From assembly GCA_018780265.1 (NCBI GenBank), contig JADMJV010000089.1, positions 1-42,770 of the forward strand: DNA of 42,770 bases, in the 5' to 3' direction. The notes beneath the pieces are model-generated. The model made no database searches. It saw only the letters and a program-made list of their open reading frames with translations, and was not told the origin of the DNA. Shown in pieces: positions 1 to 7,960 of this stretch. Numbering within the stretch: position 1 is the stretch's first letter; each line of letters begins with the position of its first letter. Source of the stretch: a bacterium (GTDB lineage Bacteria > Vulcanimicrobiota > Xenobia > Xenobiales > JADMJV01). A program made the position numbers and the translations under genes.

Positions 1-114
1 ACCGAGACTTCCAACTGCCAATCCGTTGCAGAGATTCACGACAAGGATCGAACCGCTCCGTTTGGCCAGGGTTTGATCGATGATGTGTCTGAGTTATTTC
101 GCGACGGGCCCTAA
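1..114 (+). CDS. 3' end of an unknown ORF, possibly a transposase
   Basis: An open frame enters from the left edge and gives 37 residues before TAA at 112-114. The last residues read LFRDGP and are encoded inside a 19-bp motif at 94-112. The same motif forms the ends of the MITE-like element at 23898-24061, whose right end reads LFRDEP-stop in the equivalent frame. A coding sequence that runs into a terminal repeat is typical of insertion-sequence transposases, so this may be a transposase tail whose element lies mostly outside the window. The frame is too short to assign a family, and the identification is inference. Confidence 0.3.
   Translation, partial: TETSNCQSVAEIHDKDRTAPFGQGLIDDVSELFRDGP
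94..112 (+). repeat. Third copy of the 19-bp MITE end motif
   Basis: This 19-mer matches the right end of the element at 23898-24061 at 16 of 19 positions. Like that copy it is followed by TAA and overlaps the stop codon of a minus-strand gene. It suggests that a related mobile element ends here and extends left out of the window. Confidence 0.5.
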
Positions 115-986
115 GTTTCCTGACGGGATTGCTGAAGCAGGTAATCGACATAGCCGTGCATGCTGGTGCCCGTGTGTCCGGCCAAAAAATCGGCCATCAC
201 CTGAGCAAAGTAAATGGGAGGCGAGTCCAGGGCCGCATTCTTGGCCCGAGCCTGGTGAAAATTGGTGAGCACTGCCAGCGAATCCAGGCTGGCCTCCCGT
301 CCCTTGCCCAAAGCCACATCGTAGGCCTGGGCAAAAGCTTCATAAATGGCGCCGGGGTTGGCCTCCAGGTCAGCCCCGGCCACTTCCACCCTGAGCTGCT
401 CCCTGGCAAAGCCAGTCCCGTCAGCGCCCAACCTCAGGCGCACTCCGTGTCGCTGGCAGAGACGCAAAATGCCCAAGCCAAAACGAGACAGCAACTGAGC
501 CAATCGGTCGCGCCCGGGAGTGCCCGGCCGATCCTCGAACAAACCCGCCAGCCAGCGGCCCAGTTGGGGGTCCAGATCCTCGTGGGATTCCTGCTCAGGC
601 TCCTCCGGCTCTTCTTCCTCGCCCGGCTCGTCGGCCACCTGATGATGGCGCGAGTAGATGGCCAGTTCATCTTCGCGCATCTCGCGGCTTTTGGGCTGAC
701 CAGCGGGGGTGCTCAGCAGCCATCCCTGCGGGCCCGCTCGAGGTACGGGCACGGGCAGGGTGGGATATGTAGGGCGACGGTAGCTCTTCTTGTTGCGCTC
801 CTGCTCCAGGGCTTCGGCGCTGTCCCGTTTGGGCAAGGGACCGGGGGGCGGAGTCCGGTGAGAAATCTCCACCTGATCGGCCGGCTCGACTTCGCCCTGA
901 AGGGGACCCATCTGCAGAGCGTTGCGCTTGAACAACGCCTGCGTACGCGGGTCAGGTCGACCCGGAGGTATGCTGGGAATCTGCAT
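111..986 (-). CDS. Degenerate lethal-factor-like metallopeptidase domain protein (inferred)
   Basis: The protein has 291 residues starting MQIPSIPPG. Residues 1-135 are proline-rich then strongly acidic (GEEEEPEEPEQE near 122-133) and look disordered, with no Sec signal. Residues 160-291 form a compact domain. Its order of elements resembles ATLF/lethal-factor-type peptidases: a helix, a beta stretch (GVRLRLGADG), then EAFAQAYDVALG at 216-227 where the family has HExGHxxD, then PPIYFAQVMADFLAG at 257-271 where the family has its downstream Y/E helix. Both zinc histidines are absent, so if related it is a pseudoenzyme. It is last in a minus-strand run behind tlpA, truC and the 1144-1848 gene, 157 bp after the latter. 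The family call is by eye and tentative. Confidence 0.5.
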   Translation of the reverse strand: MQIPSIPPGRPDPRTQALFKRNALQMGPLQGEVEPADQVEISHRTPPPGPLPKRDSAEALEQERNKKSYRRPTYPTLPVPVPRAGPQGWLLSTPAGQPKSREMREDELAIYSRHHQVADEPGEEEEPEEPEQESHEDLDPQLGRWLAGLFEDRPGTPGRDRLAQLLSRFGLGILRLCQRHGVRLRLGADGTGFAREQLRVEVAGADLEANPGAIYEAFAQAYDVALGKGREASLDSLAVLTNFHQARAKNAALDSPPIYFAQVMADFLAGHTGTSMHGYVDYLLQQSRQET

Positions 987-1143
987 GGGTTATAGAATAG
1001 CAGATCTGGGGGAAGGCGGCTCCCCCAAGGAGGCGAAGCGCCACGAGTGAGGTCGAGTTTCTGCGCGATAGTGAACTGCTCACAGCCGAAGCGCGCCCCC
1101 ATGTAGGCCGACAAAAAGCTGCGCAAACTGGGGCGAATTTGAG

Positions 1144-1848
1144 CTAGAGGGGCCGAAACTGGGCGCCCGGGCGCAGATTGCTTTGCTGATTGAGCAAGGT
1201 GGTCAGAGATTCGTTGGTAGACTGAATGATCTGATTCATCTTGGGAGCGCACTCTTGAAAGTGTTGCTCAAGACTGGCGAAGGCTTGAGGGTTTTGAGTA
1301 ATGGCGCGAAAGAGCGGCTGGGCCAGCAACCATTCTTTGATGGCCTGTTGATTGCGCGGTGTGTCCTTGACCAGCGACTCCAGTTCGCGCACAAACACGC
1401 CCGCCTTGCCCACCGGGGGACTCTCTTGCATGCCCGCAGGGATCTTGACTGCGCAAGCCTCGGCCGCCCCTTTACAGGCCTCGTCAGGTAGAAAACGCAT
1501 CAATGCGTAAGCCATCACTTGATTTTGCATCTCCTGGCGCAAAACCTCGGAGGAGTTCAGGGTGAGGCCGCGGCGTTCGGCCACCAGCATTAAGTCCCAG
1601 GCCTCCAGGACGGCCACACTCAATTTCTTGGTTTCGCCCATGAGCAGGGGCACGTTGTCACGGCACTCGGACTTGAGGGCGGCGCGAGCCTCCTGGAAGG
1701 CCAACTCTTCTGGGGGTTTGGGGGCGCCCGACAGTCCCGCTCCGGCCGGGGGAACCCCCATACCCATGGGTGGGATTCCCTGACCCAGGGGGCCCGGACC
1801 CGAGGATGGCTGCTGCGGCGGAGGCGGAAAAGGCGAACCGTAAAACAT
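1144..1848 (-). CDS. Hypothetical protein with Pro/Gly-rich N-terminus
   Basis: This 234-residue protein belongs to no family I recognise. Residues 1-45 are a low-complexity Pro/Gly/Met tail (FPPPPQQPSSGPGPLGQG), and the rest is predicted mainly helical with three cysteines (DEACKGAAEAC among them). There is no signal peptide or membrane segment. ATG at 1848 lies 12 bp after the truC stop, so it is probably cotranscribed with truC. The disordered tail followed by a helical body resembles several other signal-less proteins in the window (111-986, 10430-11464, 16294-17163). Function is unknown. Confidence 0.7.
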   Translation of the reverse strand: MFYGSPFPPPPQQPSSGPGPLGQGIPPMGMGVPPAGAGLSGAPKPPEELAFQEARAALKSECRDNVPLLMGETKKLSVAVLEAWDLMLVAERRGLTLNSSEVLRQEMQNQVMAYALMRFLPDEACKGAAEACAVKIPAGMQESPPVGKAGVFVRELESLVKDTPRNQQAIKEWLLAQPLFRAITQNPQAFASLEQHFQECAPKMNQIIQSTNESLTTLLNQQSNLRPGAQFRPL

Positions 1849-1860
1849 CCTGGCTGGCTT

Positions 1861-2559
1861 TCAGGTGGCCACCCGGAACTCCTCCAGTTGTTCCAGGCAG
1901 GCCTGCAGTGGCCAGGCCAGGGGAGCCTGCAAAGTCAGGGGTTGACCGCTGATGGGGTGAGCCAACTCCAGGCTCCGTGAAGCCAAAAACATGCCAGGCA
2001 GACCCCAGCAATCCTGCCAAAAACGGTTATGGTCGCGGTCGCCGTGCTGTCCGTCGCCCACAATCGGATGACCCAAGTGTTTGAGATGGCGACGAATCTG
2101 ATGGCGACGGCCACTGACCGGATTAACCTCGAGCAACGAATAGCGAGCCGAGGGGTAGCGGCCCACTTGCATAGGCACAACATACTGACGAAGCGTGCGA
2201 AACCGGGTCAACGCCCAGCGCTCATCGATGGGTCTCTCTAACTCGTGCTGACCCTCCTGCAGGTAGCCACGGCACAGGGCCCAGTAGGATTTTCCGATCT
2301 CGCGACGTTCGAAGGCTTCAAAGACAGGTCTAGCGATCTGGCCCGAAAAGGCAAAGAGGAGCAGACCGGAAGTGGGTCGGTCGAGGCGGTGACAGGGGAA
2401 AACCCGCCTGCCGGTCTGGCTGCGGACCCGCCTCAGGCAGGTATCGCGCATAGGAGCGTCGTCGCTGGCGTGGACCACCAATCCGGCGGGTTTGTGAACG
2501 GCAATCAGCCATTCGTCCTGGTAGAGAACCGGCAGCCTCTGGTCGGCCGGCAGGCGCAC
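1861..2559 (-). CDS. truC: tRNA pseudouridine(65) synthase, TruC-type
   Basis: This RluA-family enzyme isomerises uridine to pseudouridine, in TruC's case at position 65 of tRNA. The catalytic-Asp motif HRLDRPTSG is near residues 57-65. The TruC-like stretches GRYPSARYSLLEVNPVSGRRHQIRRHL and HPIVGDGQHGD follow (the first is split here by eye: GRYPSARYSL, then GRRHQIRRHLKHL). At 232 residues it is a normal length for TruC and lacks the S4 domain found in many RluA relatives. GTG at 2559 follows the tlpA-like stop after three bases in the same frame, so the two are surely cotranscribed. The choice of TruC over other RluA members rests on the HRLDRPTSG and GRYP motifs. Confidence 0.85.
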   Translation of the reverse strand: MRLPADQRLPVLYQDEWLIAVHKPAGLVVHASDDAPMRDTCLRRVRSQTGRRVFPCHRLDRPTSGLLLFAFSGQIARPVFEAFERREIGKSYWALCRGYLQEGQHELERPIDERWALTRFRTLRQYVVPMQVGRYPSARYSLLEVNPVSGRRHQIRRHLKHLGHPIVGDGQHGDRDHNRFWQDCWGLPGMFLASRSLELAHPISGQPLTLQAPLAWPLQACLEQLEEFRVAT

Positions 2560-2562
2560 CGG

Positions 2563-3033
2563 CTACTTCAGGGCCGCTTCGATGGCCTGATCCAGGCCGT
2601 TCATGGGGTGACCCTCCCAGGCGATTTTACCGGCTTTGTCCACCACCACCGCGTAGGGAATCCCCTGCACCCCGTAGGACTGAGAGGTGGGACTGTCGAT
2701 GCCGATGGGATAGTCCATGGCCACCTCTTTAACAAAGGGTTCGACGGCGTCAGGATGTTCCGAAGTCAAAGACACCAGCGTCAGGCCCTTGGACGCGTAT
2801 TTGGCGTTGATCTCTTTGAGGTGGGGAATCGATTGGCGGCAGGGCCCGCACCAGGTGGCCCAAAACTCGACCACCACCACTTTGCCACGCAGCCCGGCCA
2901 GAGTCAGGGGCTTGCTGTTCAACCACTTGCCAGCCGCAATCTCAGGCGCGGCCTGGCCTACCCTACTGGAGGCCGAACCGGCGCAACCGTTGAGAGAAAT
3001 CAAAGAAATCAAAACGATCAGTAAGCTTCGCAT
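2563..3033 (-). CDS. TlpA-like thiol-disulfide oxidoreductase lipoprotein
   Basis: ATG at 3033 is chosen because it gives a classical lipoprotein signal (MRSLLIVLIS then LNGC, lipidated Cys17); upstream in-frame starts add a charged non-signal tail. The mature part is a TlpA/ResA thioredoxin fold with WATWCGPC (redox Cys62 and Cys65) and the GIPYAVVVD cis-proline segment. Such proteins reduce or shuffle disulfides outside the cytoplasmic membrane, often for cytochrome c maturation or redox defence. No cytochrome genes are nearby, and the partner is unknown. It heads the run with truC. Confidence 0.85.
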   Translation of the reverse strand: MRSLLIVLISLISLNGCAGSASSRVGQAAPEIAAGKWLNSKPLTLAGLRGKVVVVEFWATWCGPCRQSIPHLKEINAKYASKGLTLVSLTSEHPDAVEPFVKEVAMDYPIGIDSPTSQSYGVQGIPYAVVVDKAGKIAWEGHPMNGLDQAIEAALK

Positions 3034-3188
3034 AGCTATGGCTTCCGCGAGCGGGAGAAGCGACCTTCCAAAGCTAATTCCCAAATTCCACGAAACATGC
3101 CGACAGTGTTCCCCCGCGTCAACGCCAGATCTACCAGAGCGGGGCCTCAGCGGCTGCCGCAACCTGGAAGAGATGTGCAGTTGTTGCC

Positions 3189-4403
3189 TTAAACCCGCTC
3201 GGGTAGCGTCCCCGCCTTAGCTCGCGCAAGGATCTCGTCGACGAAGACCAAGTTGGCCCGGCCGACCTTGTCGCACATCGGTCCGATAGAACTGGGATCA
3301 GGCTGAAAACTGCGCCCCACTTCCAGAGTAAAGGGCACCAGGTTGTTGACGTGGGCTACATCGTCGCTGTCGCCTGAGGCGGGATAGAGGTCGGCCGAAC
3401 TCTGCAGCGTGAAGCTATTTTCCATGGCAGTATTCATCTTGGTGCCGATGTCGACATACATATCCTGTCGATCCGAGGGTTTGCTGGTCACACCCCAAGG
3501 ATGAAGGATCATATTGCCATAGCTGTGGTGATTCAGGACCCCCCGAATGTTCTTGTGACCGATCGCCAGATCCATCAAAACCTGAGTCTCGGTCTCCGAT
3601 GCCCCTTGCGGTCCCCGATAGGTGTCTTTGCGTGGATTGTCGCTGGTGGCGCTAAAGTCGTCCCAGGTGCTGCTGGGGGTATCGCCGGCCGGACGGTAGA
3701 GTTGAAAGTGGTCCTGAGTCCCATCCCAGTAGTTGCGGTTGAGGTCGACGCCCACCGCCTTGGTAGGAGCACCCATGGCGTCGTTGCCCACCGGACGCCG
3801 ATTTTTGCGCCACATATTGTCACTGGTGCGACTGTGGGCGTAGCCGTCGGGATTGGCGATGGGGATGATCCAGATCTCTCCGTCCTTGAGGCGCTGAGTG
3901 GAGGCCTCGTCGCTGCCATACTTGGTGACGGCCTCGTGGGCCACATGCATGGGGATTTCCACCGACATCCACTCGCGAGCGTGATGACAACCGGTGATAA
4001 CGACGCCAGGTTTCTTGCCGGTGTTCTCCGATTGGACGTCTTCGCTGATGCGCAGCGCCCAAATGTCGCGGCCTTCGGCCGTCTTGCCCAGACTCACGCG
4101 CTGGCACAGGTTGGGATAGTCTTGCTCCAGTTGGGCCAGCTCGGAAGCGACCGACTCGTAGCTGTGATAGCCTTCGGCCACCGGATTGGGTCGACCGATC
4201 AGCGAGTGCTTGAACTCACTGACCAGGGCCTCTTCATCTCCGTTGGGGTGATGGCCACGGCAACCATCGTGCTGCACGTAGTCAAAAATCTCGGTGTCCG
4301 ACAGAACCGTATCCTGGTTGCTGTCGATAGCCTGAGCCAATTCAGTGCGCAGGGGGGATACCCGGGCCAGCCGGTTCTGATCTTGGAGAGTGAAGACTTG
4401 CAT
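3189..4403 (-). CDS. M14 zinc carboxypeptidase without signal peptide, with EF-hand-like loop
   Basis: This 404-residue peptidase removes C-terminal residues from peptides. The carboxypeptidase A/T signature is complete: HAREW at 141-145 (zinc His141 and Glu144), DLNRNY at 220-225, zinc His293 in NHHSYGN, and general-base Glu361 in FTLEVG. Residues 27-38 (DSNQDTVLSDTE) fit a calcium EF-hand loop, which is unusual before an M14 domain. ATG at 4403 is preferred to an in-frame TTG two codons upstream. There is no Sec, Tat or lipoprotein signal, although bacterial M14 enzymes of this type are normally exported. Either it acts in the cytosol or it leaves by another route. Confidence 0.88.
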   Translation of the reverse strand: MQVFTLQDQNRLARVSPLRTELAQAIDSNQDTVLSDTEIFDYVQHDGCRGHHPNGDEEALVSEFKHSLIGRPNPVAEGYHSYESVASELAQLEQDYPNLCQRVSLGKTAEGRDIWALRISEDVQSENTGKKPGVVITGCHHAREWMSVEIPMHVAHEAVTKYGSDEASTQRLKDGEIWIIPIANPDGYAHSRTSDNMWRKNRRPVGNDAMGAPTKAVGVDLNRNYWDGTQDHFQLYRPAGDTPSSTWDDFSATSDNPRKDTYRGPQGASETETQVLMDLAIGHKNIRGVLNHHSYGNMILHPWGVTSKPSDRQDMYVDIGTKMNTAMENSFTLQSSADLYPASGDSDDVAHVNNLVPFTLEVGRSFQPDPSSIGPMCDKVGRANLVFVDEILARAKAGTLPERV

Positions 4404-4486
4404 GCCCAAATTTAACCACAGCGGGCGGCCTTAGAAATGAATGCACTGTTACCATCACGCCAGGCAGATTGGCCCTTAACAAAACC

Positions 4487-5323
4487 TTAACGGTCCCCGA
4501 GTAGAGCCGAGGCGGCCAGTAGATTACGCTGCGAACGCATCCCCCAGCGCTCGCGTAACAGCTCAAAACTGCCCCCCGCCTGCTGGCCGAGTCCGGAATG
4601 AAGACACCACATCCACTCGTCGGGACAATGCTGGCCGTAACGACGCAGCAGGTCCTCCACCAGACGCACCTGAGTGAGAGTGGCCAGCAAGCGCCAACCA
4701 TAAGCCGGAAATCCGCCCGGCTCGCCAAGGCACTCGGCCAGGTCGTCAGCCGCCCACTCGCTCTGGTCAGAGCACAGGTAGCTCAGCGTGCAGCGCAGGG
4801 GTAATTCGCTGCGATCACGCCAGAGCTGCGCGTGCTCCACCACTTCGGCGCAGGCTGCGTCAGGTAGACGGGAAAGGTGATGACGAAGGCGCTCCCAGCC
4901 ACCCAACTGGCTGTGCAATGGGGTGGCGTGGCCATAAGACCATTCCAGCCAGAAAGCACCGCTGTCGCTGGCAACCTCCAGCGACTCGCCCAGACACAGG
5001 GCTTCCAAAACAAAGCAAGGATTGTGCTTCTCCAGTAGATAGTCTATGGCCGCGAAGACAGGATCGGCCTGACCTCGCTTCGCGTTGACACGGAGCATAA
5101 CGAACAAAGCCGCCGCTTGCCAGGCCATATCCAGCTCAAAGGAAAGCGCTGCGTTCATCAGCGCCGCCAAAGTGGGATCGGCGCGACCGCGACCAGGCAA
5201 CCACCAGTCTAAATGCTCCTGCAGCTTGCGCAGAGCCACCGGGCCCGCTCGCGGATTGCGGAGGGGCCGCGGGCTCCCTCCGCGGCGAGGGTGACGTTTG
5301 GCGGGTGCAGGAAGGCTGGGCAT
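4487..5323 (-). CDS. Hypothetical protein
   Basis: About 278 residues if it starts at ATG 5323 (MPSLPAPAKRH); an in-frame ATG at 5380 would add 19 residues. The N-terminus is very basic and proline-rich (KRHPRRGGSPRPLRNPRAG); the remainder is Trp/Leu-rich and looks all-helical, as in HEAT-like or DUF4132-type proteins, but I recognise no conserved motif. It has no signal peptide. It is divergent from the gene at 5416, with a promoter-like sequence between them. Confidence 0.65.
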   Translation of the reverse strand: MPSLPAPAKRHPRRGGSPRPLRNPRAGPVALRKLQEHLDWWLPGRGRADPTLAALMNAALSFELDMAWQAAALFVMLRVNAKRGQADPVFAAIDYLLEKHNPCFVLEALCLGESLEVASDSGAFWLEWSYGHATPLHSQLGGWERLRHHLSRLPDAACAEVVEHAQLWRDRSELPLRCTLSYLCSDQSEWAADDLAECLGEPGGFPAYGWRLLATLTQVRLVEDLLRRYGQHCPDEWMWCLHSGLGQQAGGSFELLRERWGMRSQRNLLAASALLGDR

Positions 5324-5405
5324 GGACTCTGATTTGCCATCGAGGCTGGCGGACCCTACGAAATGTTTACCGATCTGCAAACCAGAATGCCACCCTCAAC
5401 ACCTA

Positions 5406-5414
5406 TGGTATAAT
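5406..5414 (+). promoter_or_regulatory. Extended -10 promoter element
   Basis: TGGTATAAT is a perfect extended -10 (TGnTATAAT) in the divergent gap between the genes at 4487-5323 and 5416-6081. Transcription would start near 5421, slightly downstream of the GTG at 5416. So either the true start of the following gene is further in or this match is fortuitous. Confidence 0.4.
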
Positions 5415-5415
5415 T

Positions 5416-6081
5416 GTGAAAGTACAGAACTACCCAGGCCCTGTCCCTCCGCACAAGACCCCTCCTCCAAAACCGAAGGAGCACCATGGCTTGCACGACG
5501 GTTTGCAAGTGGGCCACAACGCCTCCTCGCTGGGCGAAGCCACAGGCATTCTGGGAGAGTTGTCGCGCGAAGAGGTGGTAGAAATGCGCAGCCTGGTAGC
5601 GCGCGAAAGCCGTCAGGCGGCCATTCTGGGTGAGAATTCCGCTCCACACACCCTCTTGCGCAGCGGTGCCGTTGGACTCAACGCTCTGGTTGCAGCGGGC
5701 GCCGCTTATCACGCCGTCGAACTCTTCCAAGAAAAGGGAGCCGTGAACAAGGTGGGGGGAGTCAGTCACCTGCTCATGGGTGCCGGCTGTGGCCTGACGG
5801 CGGTCCATTTAAGCACAGGCGGAGAACAACTTGGTCACGCCGCCGGTCACCTTCTCATGGCCCACGGAGCGATCGAGATGGGCCTGGGAATTTACCGGGC
5901 CTTCAAAGGCGAAAAAACGTTAGGACTGTTGCAGGTCGCTCACGGCGCCTGCCTGGTAGGAGCCGAAATGGCGCCTGGCGCGGCCCTGCCCCTGTGTGTA
6001 GCCATGGCCGCACTGACCGGCGTTCAAGTCTGGCAGCACCGCGTTCAATCCAAGCACCACTCAGGATCCACACACAAATAG
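5416..6081 (+). CDS. Gly/Ala/His-rich hydrophobic protein, paralogue-like to 14776-15615
   Basis: No family is recognised. GTG 5416 is the working start; an upstream ATG at 5305 would run into the divergent gene. Residues 1-45 are Pro/His-rich (PHKTPPPKPKEHHG), followed by a helix with LGEATGILGELSREE. The rest consists of Gly/Ala-rich hydrophobic helices separated by His/Gly turns (GHAAGHLLMAHGAIEMGLG, LLQVAHGACLVGAEMAPG). The same plan, including HHG near the N-terminus followed by GH...GE, is seen in the protein at 14776-15615. Membrane insertion is likely but there is no classical signal peptide. Similar composition occurs in phage- or secretion-related membrane-active proteins; that comparison is only suggestive. 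Confidence 0.65.
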   Translation: MKVQNYPGPVPPHKTPPPKPKEHHGLHDGLQVGHNASSLGEATGILGELSREEVVEMRSLVARESRQAAILGENSAPHTLLRSGAVGLNALVAAGAAYHAVELFQEKGAVNKVGGVSHLLMGAGCGLTAVHLSTGGEQLGHAAGHLLMAHGAIEMGLGIYRAFKGEKTLGLLQVAHGACLVGAEMAPGAALPLCVAMAALTGVQVWQHRVQSKHHSGSTHK

Positions 6082-6169
6082 CCCCTGCCTGAGTCAATGT
6101 TTTACTGGCGAGCCAGGGACCGAGCCTCCTGTGGTGTATAAGTCAGCATTCGGCGCCGCAGGAGGCAGC

Positions 6170-7957
6170 ATGTCAACTCAGGAGGCTGAGCCAACCCCAC
6201 CGGAGAGATACAAAGAACCCCCGGCAAGTTCTTTACCGCGCAATATTCTCAACGGAGTAGGAATTTTGGGATTTCTCGCTTCCGGGGCCGTAGTAGGCTG
6301 GATCTGGAGTGAGAAGTTTCACTCGATACCGTCCTGGAAACCGATTGCTCTAGGAGGAACAGTTTCGCTGTCCTTCGGAGTGTTGCTGCTGGGCATGCGC
6401 GCTATGCGCGATGCCAAACGCATGAGCGTAGCTCGCATGGCGCAGGATCTAGTCGAGGAAGCCTGGATCAGTCATGCCCTCGGCGACGTACAGAAGGCGG
6501 AGCAGCAACTGCTTGAGTCGCTCAAAATCGCCAACGAGCAGTTGGGCACATCCGACATCACCACCCTCAGTTCATTGCATGCTCTGGCCAATTTGCATCG
6601 GGTAGGCAAGCAGTACGCCAGCGCCGACAAATACTACACACAAGCCCTGGAACTGTACCAGCGCTTTCTGCCCGAAACTCACCCTGCACGTGCCGAACTT
6701 CACTATCACATCGCCCTCAATTTTGAGGCGCGCAAAAAGATCAAAGAAGCCACGGACAACGCGGAACTGGCCCTGGGTATCTGGAAAAAAATGGACAGAC
6801 GCTCTTTGGATATGGCCGAAATTGAAACCTGGCTGGGAAAAATCTACCTGGAGCAGGGGCAAGACGAGCGGGCTCTTGAGCTATTCACTGACGCCATTGG
6901 CATTCAGGGACGCGAACTGGGTGGTGATCACGCCACCGTTTTGCAGGGGCTTGGATATCTCTCGCGCATTTACGTGAAACTACGCCAGTTCAAGGAGTCC
7001 GAGAAACACCTGACCGGCCTGATCGCCGACCTGGAACGCAGTCCGGACCCAAACTTCACCACCCTGGCCGAGGCCCACCTGGACATGGGGCTCATCCGCA
7101 TGGAGCAAGAGCGCCCGACCGAGGCCGAGCCCCACTTTGTGCGCAGCCTGCAGTTGCTGCAGCACTACGTGGGCCCCAATGAACGACTGCTCGGCCGATG
7201 CCTGGACGGATATCGCAAAATCTTTGCCAATCCTGAGGAATCCACCGGTCAGGCTGGCGAGGTAGTGAATCTGATCGGCATCTTTTTCGCCGACCGAGAG
7301 AAGATCAGGTCCACTCTAGAGGCTCATCCGGAGTGGGTGAATGCCCGGGACAATACCGGCTGGGGTCCAATTCAGTGGTCCGTGTTTATCGGACGCGAGG
7401 ATATCCTGGGTTGGCTGCTCAATCGAGGCGCCGACCCAGGCTACGACAGCGACCGGGTTATGGGTCCGGTGCATGTAGCCTGTGCCTGGAATCGCCAGGA
7501 TGCGCTGCTCAAGTTACTGGAAAAGAACCCCGACGTGAACGCACGCGGACCGGGCGGATGGACACCTCTCTTTTGGTGCTGCAACACCGGACAACATCGC
7601 CTGATGGACACACTCATCAAGCGCGGTGCCAAGGTGAATCTCTTTGACGACTATCAGCGAACACCCCTCCACCTTTGCACAATGCGCAACCACATGCACG
7701 CCGTGGTGGCCCTGGTGGGTGCCGGGGCCGACGTGAACGCCCTGGACTCAAGCGGCCAAACAGCCTTGCACATGGCCGCCGAAAGAGGCCACCTGGCCAT
7801 CTGCAACTGCCTGGTTTTCAACGGTGGCCAGTTGAACATGCCGGACAAGAAGGGGATGACCCCTCTTCAATTGGCCCGAAAAAACAAACACAAGCTGCTG
7901 GTCAAGTCCCTCCAGACGCACTTGAACCAGGGCCTGGGCAAGTCCCCAAAGGGATGA
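6170..7957 (+). CDS. Membrane-anchored TPR and ankyrin-repeat protein
   Basis: ATG 6170 is preferred over 6131 because GGAGG at 6161-6165 is well placed. The 595-residue product has two membrane segments near residues 26-46 and 58-76. A tetratricopeptide region of the kinesin-light-chain type follows (about 95-345, e.g. LANLHRVGKQYASADKYYTQALELY), then about six ankyrin repeats (about 390-585, e.g. GADVNALDSSGQTALHMAAE). Both repeat types bind proteins, so it is likely a scaffold on the cytoplasmic face. Having TPR and ankyrin arrays in one bacterial membrane protein is uncommon. It converges on the ATP-grasp gene with 3 bp between stops. Confidence 0.85.
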   Translation: MSTQEAEPTPPERYKEPPASSLPRNILNGVGILGFLASGAVVGWIWSEKFHSIPSWKPIALGGTVSLSFGVLLLGMRAMRDAKRMSVARMAQDLVEEAWISHALGDVQKAEQQLLESLKIANEQLGTSDITTLSSLHALANLHRVGKQYASADKYYTQALELYQRFLPETHPARAELHYHIALNFEARKKIKEATDNAELALGIWKKMDRRSLDMAEIETWLGKIYLEQGQDERALELFTDAIGIQGRELGGDHATVLQGLGYLSRIYVKLRQFKESEKHLTGLIADLERSPDPNFTTLAEAHLDMGLIRMEQERPTEAEPHFVRSLQLLQHYVGPNERLLGRCLDGYRKIFANPEESTGQAGEVVNLIGIFFADREKIRSTLEAHPEWVNARDNTGWGPIQWSVFIGREDILGWLLNRGADPGYDSDRVMGPVHVACAWNRQDALLKLLEKNPDVNARGPGGWTPLFWCCNTGQHRLMDTLIKRGAKVNLFDDYQRTPLHLCTMRNHMHAVVALVGAGADVNALDSSGQTALHMAAERGHLAICNCLVFNGGQLNMPDKKGMTPLQLARKNKHKLLVKSLQTHLNQGLGKSPKG

Positions 7958-7960
7958 TGG

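Noticed and set aside
111..986. Long plus-strand ORF at 129-995 antisense to the first gene
   Set aside because: It is a GC-rich shadow frame; its residues show no domain, and the minus-strand frame has better start context and composition.
1011..1031. GGGGGA/TCCCCC hairpin as a terminator between 1144-1848 and 111-986
   Set aside because: It has no T-run on either strand and lies close to the start of the downstream gene; at most a leader structure.
3501..4415. Plus-strand 304-residue ORF opposite the M14 gene
   Set aside because: It is antisense to a clear catalytic domain; a typical shadow ORF in high-GC DNA.
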